Shown piece by piece: positions 53,656 to 60,667 of a stretch of DNA of 64,000 nt. The translations under genes and the position numbers were made by a program. The notes under the pieces were generated by a model. It was not told the DNA's origin and searched no databases. It saw nothing but the letters and a program-made list of their open reading frames with translations. The number at the start of each line of letters is the position of its first letter. The stretch's first letter is position 1. Origin of the DNA: Dyella flava (lineage in GTDB: Bacteria > Pseudomonadota > Gammaproteobacteria > Xanthomonadales > Rhodanobacteraceae). The stretch lies in contig NZ_JADIKE010000036.1 in assembly GCF_016904955.1 (NCBI RefSeq), positions 324,021-388,020 on the forward strand. The letters run 5' to 3'.

Positions 53656-55116
53656 TCAAGCAACGGCCGTGCCACTCTGCGCAGACGCATCGTTGGCGCG
53701 GGCGCACGACTGCAAACCGTACTTGCGCAGTTTTTCGACCAGCGTGGTGCGCTGCATGTGCAGCAGTTTCGCCGCGTGCGCCACTACACCGTCGGTGATG
53801 TCGAGCGCCTGGCGGATCAGGCCTACTTCGATATCGGCGAGATGATCCTTCAGATCGACGCCGCCTTCGGGCAACAGTACTTCGGTATCCAGCGCGGAAC
53901 GGCCTTGCACCGGCGCGGGCTTGGCCTGGCCGTCCAGCATGGCGCGCAGGATGCCGCCGCCGGCTTCATCGATCGGCTGCATGCCGCGATATTTTTCCGG
54001 CAGGTCGCCCGCACGCACCTCACTGTTGGGATAGAGGATCGCCAGCCGCTCGACCAGGTTGGACAGCTCGCGCACATTGCCCGGCCAGGTGTGCTGGCGC
54101 AGCGCCTGCATCGCGCTGCTGCTAAAGCGCACGGTATTGAGTCCGCGGCGCTGCAGGCGCTGGTTGAATTCGTTGATCAGCTCCGGCATGTCATCCAAAT
54201 GCTCGCGCAGGGCGGGCATCTCCAGCGGGAACACGCTGAGGCGATAGTAAAGGTCTTCGCGGAAGCGGCCTTCAGCGGTGGCCACTTCAAGATTGCGGTG
54301 GGTGGCGGCAATGATGCGCACGTCGCAACGTTGCGTACGGTTGCTGCCGACGCGCTCGTACATGCGTTCTTGCAGCACGCGCAGCAGCTTCACTTGCATC
54401 GGCAGGCTCATGTCACCGATTTCGTCGAGGAACAGGGTGCCGCCCTCGGCCATTTCAAAGCGGCCTTTGCGGGTGCTGATGGCGCCGGTGAACGCGCCCT
54501 TTTCATGTCCGAACAACTCGCTTTCCAGCAGCTCGGCGGGAATCGCGCCGCAGTTGATCGCCACGAAGGGCTTGTCGCGACGCGGAGAGCAATCGTGGAT
54601 GGCCCGCGCCACCATCTCTTTGCCGGTACCGGATTCGCCCAGTACCAGCACGCTGGAATCAAACGGAGAAACCTGACGGATCAATGCATTGACGCGCCCC
54701 ATGGCGGTGGAGCCGCCGACCAGGCGCAGGGGTGCGGCGCTCGGCGCCACCCGCGGCGTCGGCGCGCGGCGCACGGCCTCAGCCAGGCGCTCGTAGCGGA
54801 GTGGGAAATCCAGCACTTCCAGCTGCGCGGCATAGGGCGAGCCGCCCTGGGTCATGCGTGACAGTTGCGGTGAATCGGCCCCGACCAGCACCAGCAGCTG
54901 GTCCGGCGGCATGTCGAGCGAGGCCAGGGCCTGTTCGCAAAGTTCGTCGTCTTCGATCCCCCCAACGTAGACCGCACGCCAATCGTGCGTGATCGAATCG
55001 GACGGTTGCGAAGCATCCCAACGCTGAGGGATGTAACCCATGAATTGCAGCGCCGAAGTAATGATATCGGCGCGAGTCCCGTTTGATTCGATAATGAGTA
55101 CGTTGCTGTTTGGCAT
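53656..55116 (-). CDS. fleQ: Sigma-54-dependent flagellar master regulator FleQ
   Basis: 486 residues from ATG 55116 with an AGGA site; upstream frame is not coding-like. The N-terminal FleQ receiver-like domain (1-115) lacks the phospho-acceptor Asp. The AAA+ core has Walker A GESGTGKE at 160-167 and GAFTGA at 207-212, so it can open sigma-54 complexes. The C-terminal Fis-type helix-turn-helix includes VVAHAAKLLHMQRTTLVEKLRKYG (in part). FleQ responds to c-di-GMP and FlhG. The last six codons double as the fliE promoter. Confidence 0.95.
   Translation of the reverse strand: MPNSNVLIIESNGTRADIITSALQFMGYIPQRWDASQPSDSITHDWRAVYVGGIEDDELCEQALASLDMPPDQLLVLVGADSPQLSRMTQGGSPYAAQLEVLDFPLRYERLAEAVRRAPTPRVAPSAAPLRLVGGSTAMGRVNALIRQVSPFDSSVLVLGESGTGKEMVARAIHDCSPRRDKPFVAINCGAIPAELLESELFGHEKGAFTGAISTRKGRFEMAEGGTLFLDEIGDMSLPMQVKLLRVLQERMYERVGSNRTQRCDVRIIAATHRNLEVATAEGRFREDLYYRLSVFPLEMPALREHLDDMPELINEFNQRLQRRGLNTVRFSSSAMQALRQHTWPGNVRELSNLVERLAILYPNSEVRAGDLPEKYRGMQPIDEAGGGILRAMLDGQAKPAPVQGRSALDTEVLLPEGGVDLKDHLADIEVGLIRQALDITDGVVAHAAKLLHMQRTTLVEKLRKYGLQSCARANDASAQSGTAVA
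53659..53674 (-). promoter_or_regulatory. Sigma-54 promoter of fliEFGHIJK, inside the fleQ 3' end
   Basis: TGGCACG-GCCG-TTGCT on the minus strand matches the consensus exactly. It overlaps the last codons of fleQ (S-G-T-A-V-A) and ends next to its TGA. Transcription would start about 29 bases before the fliE ATG. Confidence 0.85.
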
Positions 55117-55458
55117 GAGCGAGTCCTGCTGCGTTACGACCACTGCTGTCGAACAACGACGATTCCCCGTCCCAAGTCGCGTTGCCCCCTGTGTGTCAGC
55201 TATCCGTCGTGACACGTGTGTCCACGCAGCAAGAAGAACGCCAAGAAGTTGGTGTTCCGTCGCGTCACTCCGCCTGTTTCGTGACGCACTTCGCGCTCCA
55301 TATCTCGATGGATGCACAGATTTGGCGGATCAAAGAACCGTCAGTTATCAAGGGTTTAGATCGAGCAGATCGACCGCTCGCCAAGCCGGTTCAGGCGTCA
55401 AGCCAACCGTTTGCATACGTATGCGAGGCAAAAACTTGTCACTTTGGATATCCGATTG

Positions 55459-55474
55459 CGTGATGTGAATCACA
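55459..55474. promoter_or_regulatory. CRP/Clp/Vfr-type site in the fleQ upstream region
   Basis: CGTGATGTGAATCACA matches TGTGA-N6-TCACA at 9 of 10 positions. It lies about 340 bases before fleQ. In pseudomonads Vfr controls fleQ and in Xanthomonas Clp controls motility, so a CRP-family role is plausible. Nearby is the 12-base palindrome GCATACGTATGC (55413-55424). Confidence 0.4.
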
Positions 55475-55645
55475 CTCTGTTCTTGATACCCGACACATTG
55501 TCCGCCGAGGCCGTCAAACGAGCCTCTGCCACTTTTCGGCGGTGGTGACAAAAAACGAAACGTTCCAACCCATCCTCGACCAATTCATTCACATCGCAAA
55601 AATAAACGAACGCATGGTCGTCGCTCTGTTGGCATCCAAACCGTG
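55472..55645 (-). pseudogene. Decayed 3' end of a PilZ-domain gene (second copy)
   Basis: About 170 bases align at roughly 85 % identity with 57462-57640, the 3' end of the intact PilZ gene, including a long exact block around AATTCATTCACATCGCAAAA. The encoded peptide would read NELVEDG and RRKVAEARLT as in the intact protein. A further 20-base match (55840-55859 to 57812-57831, 19 of 20) encodes the internal SKINVLL. The fragments therefore come from a former second PilZ copy left of the ADP-ribosyltransferase gene. Confidence 0.8.
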
Positions 55646-55710
55646 ATGCATGCCCATGCGGCAGAGCGCGGCGAGTGTCGGCACAGGATCACGTCAGCAA
55701 TGAATCGCCT

Positions 55711-55826
55711 CCTAGGAGAGAGGAACTCCTAGGAGAGAGGAACTAGGAGTGAGTAATGAGAGAAAGGCAGCCGTGGGTCTTTTGCTTTTCTCTCACTACT
55801 CACTCCTCTCCACTCACTCCTCGTCC
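55711..55826. repeat. Tandem 17-mer and inverted repeat of the GAGTGGAGAGGAGTGAG family, copy D
   Basis: Two tandem copies of CCTAGGAGAGAGGAACT (55711-55744) run into AGGAGTGAGTAATGAGAGAAA, whose inverse TTTTCTCTCACTACTCACTCCT (in part) starts near 55787 and continues with the family arm to 55826. Confidence 0.75.
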
Positions 55827-55894
55827 GTCAGCCACTTTCAGCAAGACGTTGATCTTGCTGCCACGGCGTGCGCCATGAAGGGGGTGTTGCCGAA

Positions 55895-55909
55895 GTAACA
55901 CCTTGTTAC
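55895..55909 (+). promoter_or_regulatory. Palindrome upstream of the ADP-ribosyltransferase-like gene
   Basis: GTAAC-ACCTT-GTTAC, flanked by TGCC and GGCA (55888-55913), lies 50 bases before the start of the gene at 55960 and could be an operator. No PIP box or sigma-28 site is seen there. Confidence 0.35.
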
Positions 55910-55959
55910 GGCACGGCATTGTGAGAATCGATGGCTGATGTTGATTGCAGGAACCATTG

Positions 55960-57420
55960 ATGTCTTCCATCACCAACGACCTGTCGCCGCTCATACCGGC
56001 CGCCACCGCCCCTTCCATTGCCGGGCCCAAGGAATCCTCGCCGGGCATACGCCCGTATTCGATCATACCCACCGCCCCCTTCGACGATGGCGTGCATGCT
56101 TACGCCCAAACCTCGGGTCATGATCGAACAAAGAGAGATACCGGATCCAACAGCAAAAGCTACTGGAACCATGAGAACGGCGCAGATACTCATACCGATG
56201 GGGACGGCACCGTCGTTGCCCGAACACCGATCCAATCACCTGTCGGCATCCGCACAGACTATTCGAACTACAGCCTCGATGAATTCCTAGGTCAATTGGG
56301 CACCTCCCTCAAAGACCCATTTGGGGAACTTGCCAAACAAATTGTGACCGTTGACGGCGGCTCCCCCGAGAAGATCGACCAGGCAAAACAAATCGGGTCG
56401 CAGATCACGAATGTCTTATCACTCGGCACTGGCCCCAAGGGCGCCATCCTGCAAGCGATAGGGGGCACCCTGGTTGGACTGCAGAACACAGCCAAGGGTA
56501 GACCCTTAACCGTTGACGACCTGCAAGATTTATCTCAGCAGCTGAAGACGGCGCTAAAAAGCCCTGCAGCTCAGCCGGACAAATCATCCGGCCCCCAGGA
56601 CTCGCCCGTATCCCAGGAAAAGGAAAAGAAAGAAGTCAAAGCGGGGAGCGACACGTCGAACACCACAGATCCATCAACGTCGTTTCCAGACATGCAAAAC
56701 GTTCAATTCAATGGAAAGGAGTATTTCGCCGCTAACGCGCCCGACACGGCCGACGGATTTTATCTGCTGCGCATGCCAAACCCGGAAAAGTCATCGGAGC
56801 TGGTCAGCAGTGGAATTATCGCCAAGCCGGACGAGGCGGGAAACTGGCGGCGACGAGGGGTCGAAGGTGGCGGCCCCGTATTCTCAAAGCAGCTTGCATT
56901 TTCGGACCAGACCACCCCGCAAGAGGCGCAGAAACTTGTCGACAGTACTCAATCAATAAACTACGTGGGCGGTGACAAGGGCTATGTCTATAAGGGCATG
57001 GTCTTTCGTGGAGATATGCGCCCGCGGGAAGTGATTTTCCAAGATGGATTCAAATTACGCACGCCGATTACCGACATCAACCAAGTCAATGGTTTTCGCG
57101 GCGGATTTGGCGGTGGCAAAGATGCGTTGGATCCCGACGGCATGGGCATATCCACCTCGGCATTTTACCAACGCGCCGGAGCGGGAGCTTTTTATTACGG
57201 AGGAAACAAGGGTGGGCACACCTTTGTTATCGACGGAAGAAATCTGGAAGGCTTTCACCTTTATGCGAACCGTCATTTGCAGGAGCATCCTGGTGATACG
57301 CGGATAAAATTACTGCCATGGGAAATCAATTACGGTACAGATATCCCCGGCACGTCCGTGGTCGGCGCCTTCGATAAAGCGGGGAAATTCACGCCCAATC
57401 CAAATTACAAAGGGAATTAG
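55960..57420 (+). CDS. Putative cholera/pertussis toxin-type ADP-ribosyltransferase effector
   Basis: 486 residues; the ATG at 55960 follows an AGGA site. No signal peptide or membrane helix. Residues 1-45 are Ser/Pro/Thr-rich like type III substrates, 95-200 are helical, and 200-245 is a charged linker. From about 340 it matches CT/LT/PT enzymes: VFRGDMRPREVIF (R350), GISTS (S398-T399-S400), then E455 with WEINYGTDIPGTSVVG, where E-x6-I-P equals the cholera toxin spacing. The residue two before E455 is Pro rather than Glu or Gln. It is on the opposite strand to the flagellar genes, visibly lower in GC (about 53 %), and flanked by PilZ duplicates. The function is inferred from these motifs. 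Confidence 0.72.
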   Translation: MSSITNDLSPLIPAATAPSIAGPKESSPGIRPYSIIPTAPFDDGVHAYAQTSGHDRTKRDTGSNSKSYWNHENGADTHTDGDGTVVARTPIQSPVGIRTDYSNYSLDEFLGQLGTSLKDPFGELAKQIVTVDGGSPEKIDQAKQIGSQITNVLSLGTGPKGAILQAIGGTLVGLQNTAKGRPLTVDDLQDLSQQLKTALKSPAAQPDKSSGPQDSPVSQEKEKKEVKAGSDTSNTTDPSTSFPDMQNVQFNGKEYFAANAPDTADGFYLLRMPNPEKSSELVSSGIIAKPDEAGNWRRRGVEGGGPVFSKQLAFSDQTTPQEAQKLVDSTQSINYVGGDKGYVYKGMVFRGDMRPREVIFQDGFKLRTPITDINQVNGFRGGFGGGKDALDPDGMGISTSAFYQRAGAGAFYYGGNKGGHTFVIDGRNLEGFHLYANRHLQEHPGDTRIKLLPWEINYGTDIPGTSVVGAFDKAGKFTPNPNYKGN

Positions 57421-57465
57421 GATGCTCTGATCCATTCCATGCAGAGGGAATTCGACATTGATGCG

Positions 57466-58053
57466 TCACGCTCTGTTCTTGCCGCCCGACACGCTTTCCG
57501 TCGCGGCGGTCAAGCGAGCCTCGGCCACTTTTCGGCGGTGGTGGCAAAAAACGAAACGTTCCAAGCCATCCTCCACCAATTCATTCACATCGCAAAAATA
57601 AACGAACGCATGGCCATCGTTCAATTTGCGACCGAGCCGGGACGGAAGCTCCAGTGGCAGTGCACGGCAGGTGTCGACATGCAGTCGCACCAGCAGCGAT
57701 TGGTCGGAAACGAGCAGGCTTTCCGGCAGCACGATGCCTGCCGCATTGAAACGGACCGGGTGACGCGCCGGCAGCATGGAAACCGGCACCAACAGGCGGT
57801 CGACGATGTCGAGCAAGACATTGATCTTGCTATCCATGCGCTGCAATTCCAGCATGATGGGGTCATCGACATCCATGCCGTTTTCGCTGCGGCGCTCGTC
57901 CAGTGAGGCCAGCGTGCGCAGGATATGCAGATTGCGCTCGTTGTAGCGCGCGATGGCGTCGGGCGCGGCATCGAAGGCGTCGACCGCCACGTGCATGCCG
58001 CCTTCGAACGCCATCCGCTCGTTGAATTGCTGCCATTTTTCATCGGTGTGCAT
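57466..58053 (-). CDS. PilZ-domain protein of the fliDST operon (c-di-GMP receptor type)
   Basis: 195 residues from ATG 58053, which has AAGGAG 8 bases before it. The N-terminal half is helical (IARYNERNLHILRTLASLDERRS, MLELQRMDSKINVLLDIVDRLL, in part). The C-terminal half is PilZ-like (PARHPVRFNAAGIVL, LLVRLHVDTCRALPLEL, HAFVYFCDVNELVEDGLERFVFCHHRRK in part), without the canonical RxxxR and D/NxSxxG c-di-GMP residues, so binding is uncertain. Such genes end the fliD-fliS-fliT operon in Xanthomonas relatives. A broken second copy of its 3' part is at 55472. Confidence 0.83.
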   Translation of the reverse strand: MHTDEKWQQFNERMAFEGGMHVAVDAFDAAPDAIARYNERNLHILRTLASLDERRSENGMDVDDPIMLELQRMDSKINVLLDIVDRLLVPVSMLPARHPVRFNAAGIVLPESLLVSDQSLLVRLHVDTCRALPLELPSRLGRKLNDGHAFVYFCDVNELVEDGLERFVFCHHRRKVAEARLTAATESVSGGKNRA

Positions 58054-58231
58054 GAATCTGCTCCTTGCGCCGCCGTGACGGAATACCGGCGGCACGTGTT
58101 GCTTCATTCACAACGCGTGCCACGGCGGCGGCCCTGGGCGACAACGGTTCTTGCCTGCCGCAAGCATGCTATCTGCGCAGCGTTCTGGCGATAGTTTCCC
58201 CATGCTTTACCGTCGCGCCGGCAACGGTGCC

Positions 58232-58537
58232 TTATACCGAGGAGGAAATGTAAGAGCGCAGCGCTCGATGGTTATGTTGGTGCTGATCCAGTTTTTGCTT
58301 CAGCGCAGCACGAGCGATGCCGGCATGCGCCTTCAGGGTCTGGTTGTGCGTGAGCATGGTCGCGATGACCTGGCGATCATCGCCGGTCAGCGGACCGGCT
58401 TGGCGCCGCTGCAGCTGGCGATGCCGTTCGGCATCGAGCTGGCTGACGCGATCCCAATTGTTGCCGGCGGCGGCATCGAGCATTTCGATGGTGATCTGCA
58501 AGGCACGCTGCAGGTCGACGCTGGCCGCCTGCTTCAT
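58232..58537 (-). CDS. fliT: FliT-like flagellar chaperone
   Basis: 101 residues, nearly all helical (LQRALQITIEMLDAAAGNNWDRVSQLDAERHRQL, in part, and IARAALKQKLDQHQHNHRAL). Length, helix layout and position after fliS fit FliT, the chaperone of the cap protein FliD. Its start overlaps the fliS stop by four bases. Sequence similarity across FliT proteins is low, so the call rests mainly on context. Confidence 0.75.
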   Translation of the reverse strand: MKQAASVDLQRALQITIEMLDAAAGNNWDRVSQLDAERHRQLQRRQAGPLTGDDRQVIATMLTHNQTLKAHAGIARAALKQKLDQHQHNHRALRSYISSSV

Positions 58538-58962
58538 GGCTCGCTGACCTGGACGCGGCCTTGTTCGGCCAGGTATTCGCCGCGGATGGCATGCCAGGCT
58601 TCGCGAATCGGGGCGATCAGGCGCTCGCTTTCATCCAATGCGCGCAGATCATCACGCAACTGGGCGTGGATCAGGCGGCGGCTGATGTAGTCGTAGAGCG
58701 CGTCCAGCCGACCGGTGAGCGTCGGTTCGATGCTGTGGTTCAGACTGCGGCGCAGCTCGTTGATGATGCCGATGGCCTTGGCGAAGGCGTGGCCCTTGGC
58801 GGGTATGTCCTTGTGGATGATATGGCCCCGGGCCTGGTGGATCCGGTCGACCAATCCATCCAATAACATGGCGATCAACTGGTGACGGTCAGCGCCCTCG
58901 ACGCTGCCCTGCGCCTTGGTCTGGCTATACAGCGTGCTTGCATTACGCATCGCGTAGCTCAT
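58534..58962 (-). CDS. fliS: Flagellin export chaperone FliS
   Basis: 142 residues. The four-helix chaperone is clear: MRNASTLYSQTKAQGSVEGADRHQLIAMLLDGLVDRIHQAR (in part), KGHAFAKAIGIINELRRSLN and LDALYDYISRRLIHAQLRDD. It keeps flagellin from polymerising before export. It lies 24 bases after fliD. Confidence 0.94.
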   Translation of the reverse strand: MSYAMRNASTLYSQTKAQGSVEGADRHQLIAMLLDGLVDRIHQARGHIIHKDIPAKGHAFAKAIGIINELRRSLNHSIEPTLTGRLDALYDYISRRLIHAQLRDDLRALDESERLIAPIREAWHAIRGEYLAEQGRVQVSEP

Positions 58963-58986
58963 GGTGCTTGGTCCTTTCTCCCTAAA

Positions 58987-60474
58987 TTAGCTACTGCTGC
59001 TGGTGCTCTGCTTCTCGAGATCGGTCAGATAGGAGCTGGTGTTGTTGAGCGAGGTCATCAGCGTGTCCAGATTGGTGTATTGCTGGACAAGCTGCTGCTG
59101 ATACGTGGCCATGCGCGCGGTGAGCGCCGACTGCTGGGTCGCCAGGTTGCTCACATCCGAGTTCAGATCGTTGATCCGTGTCTGCAGGATGCCGGAGCTG
59201 CTGTTGTAGTTGGTGACCAGGCTGCTCAACTGCGTGGCGATGCCGTTAGTGCTGGCGAACAGGTTCTGCACCGCCGATGGATTGCTGCTGAGGTCGTTGC
59301 TGAGCGTCTCGCTATTCAGCGACAGGCTGCCGTCTTGATTGCGCGTAATCCCCAGCGTGGCCAGGTTGCCGATGCTGTTGCCGTTGAGGGTGGTGCCGAT
59401 CACCTGCGAGATCTGATTCTGGATCGCCTGCAGCGTCGGGTCGCCGAGCAGCACGCCCGCCTGGCCGGTGCTGGCGGTGTAACTGGAGAGCTCGCCCACT
59501 TCGCTGTTGTAGGTGTTGTAAGCCGTGACGAAGTCGTTGACCGCCTGGGTGATCGGCGCGGTGCTTTGCGAGACCGTCAGAGTCGACGTACCGGTGGAGG
59601 TCAGATTCAACGTGACACCGGTCAGCGCACCGCTCACATTGTCGGTGGGGCTGGTGACCGGAATGCCGTCCACGGTGAGCTCGGCATTGGCCGCCGCGGT
59701 GCTGGGTGTACTGAGCTGACTCGCCAACGCCGCGACCCCGCTGCTGCTGCCGCTGGCGGCGCTGATGCTGTAGGCGTTGGCGGTGCCGGTCTGGCTGGAG
59801 GTAAGCACCAACTGGTCGCCGTTGGAGCCGGCCACCACGGATGCCGTGACGCCCAGGCCGCCGCTGGTGGCAGCGCTGTTGATATCCGTGGCGATGCTTT
59901 CCAGCGTATCCGAGGACGACACCGGAACATTGATCGTGCTGCTGCCGATGCTGATATTCAACGAACCGGTGCCGACCGTGGCGCCACTGCCGTAAGCGCT
60001 GCTGATGCCCGTCTCCGCTGCGGCAAGTTGAGTGACGTCCACGGAATAGGTGCCGGGAGATGCGTCAGGCAGCGTAGTGGCCGTGCCGACGCCGCTGGCC
60101 GAGGTGCTATTGGCCGAAAACGCCGCCGTGTAGGTCTGATAAGTCGTACTGGAGGTCAGCTCGGACAAGGCGGACTGCAGGCCCGTGAGCGCGGTTTGCA
60201 GCGCGGTCAGGCCAGCGACCTGCCCGTTGTCTTCGTTGGTTTGATTGGTGATCTGCGCCTGCGGGCCGGCTTCGGCCGCGTTCACCAGCGCGGTGATGAT
60301 CGAGCTCACATCCAGGCCCGAGCCCAGGCCCAGCGAACTCAGGATGCCGGTACCGGCAATGTTCGCCACGTCCGAACCGCTGCTGCTCGACGACGAAGTG
60401 CTGCTGGAGGACGAACCGGTAATCGCGCTGGAAATCGCGCTTGAGCTACTTCCAACGCTTGAAATGCTGCTCAT
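58987..60474 (-). CDS. fliD: Flagellar cap protein FliD
   Basis: 495 residues from ATG 60474 with a GAGG site. An unusual Ser-rich N-terminus (about 1-45) precedes the FliD N domain (SLGLGSGLDVSSIITALVNAAEAGPQAQI in part). The central domains are Thr/Ser/Gly-rich and the C-terminal coiled coil (LQTRINDLNSDVSNLATQQSALTARMATYQQQLVQQYTNLDTLMTSLNNT, quoted in part) is complete. It caps the filament. It is the first gene of the fliDST-PilZ operon. Confidence 0.95.
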   Translation of the reverse strand: MSSISSVGSSSSAISSAITGSSSSSTSSSSSSGSDVANIAGTGILSSLGLGSGLDVSSIITALVNAAEAGPQAQITNQTNEDNGQVAGLTALQTALTGLQSALSELTSSTTYQTYTAAFSANSTSASGVGTATTLPDASPGTYSVDVTQLAAAETGISSAYGSGATVGTGSLNISIGSSTINVPVSSSDTLESIATDINSAATSGGLGVTASVVAGSNGDQLVLTSSQTGTANAYSISAASGSSSGVAALASQLSTPSTAAANAELTVDGIPVTSPTDNVSGALTGVTLNLTSTGTSTLTVSQSTAPITQAVNDFVTAYNTYNSEVGELSSYTASTGQAGVLLGDPTLQAIQNQISQVIGTTLNGNSIGNLATLGITRNQDGSLSLNSETLSNDLSSNPSAVQNLFASTNGIATQLSSLVTNYNSSSGILQTRINDLNSDVSNLATQQSALTARMATYQQQLVQQYTNLDTLMTSLNNTSSYLTDLEKQSTSSSS

Positions 60475-60620
60475 GTCAGACCTCGCAAAATCACCCTGCC
60501 GAATGCGGCGGCTTCGCCGCATGCCGTCAAGCTGCCGGTAAAACGCTTACGTCTGGTCAACGCTTTACCTGCCGCTCGCGTAAGTTTTCTGGCGGCCAAC
60601 TCGCCGCCAGAACCCTTTTA

Positions 60621-60636
60621 AGCAAAATCCCGGCCA
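60621..60636 (-). promoter_or_regulatory. Probable sigma-54 promoter of fliD
   Basis: On the minus strand TGGCCGG-GATT-TTGCT keeps the invariant GG-N10-GC and the full -12 box but has two changes in the -24 box. It overlaps the 3' arm of the fliC terminator. The leader to fliD would be about 135 bases. Confidence 0.5.
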
Positions 60637-60657
60637 TGGCGATTCCGCCATGGCCGG
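60624..60657 (-). terminator. fliC terminator
   Basis: A perfect 12-bp stem (CCGGCCATGGCG / CGCCATGGCCGG, loop GAAT, 60630-60657) starts 10 bases after the fliC stop and runs into GATTTTGC. Confidence 0.8.
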
Positions 60658-60667
60658 TGGTACTTCA

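Noticed and set aside
55861-55960. PIP box or Hrp-type promoter before the toxin-like gene
   Set aside because: No TTCG-N16-TTCG type pair is visible in the upstream 100 bases, so control by an HrpX-like regulator is not supported.
58086-58140. Sigma-54 promoter for the PilZ gene (TGGCACG near 58122)
   Set aside because: The -24 box is good, but the -12 position has GTGAA instead of TTGCT and lacks the GC at the right distance.
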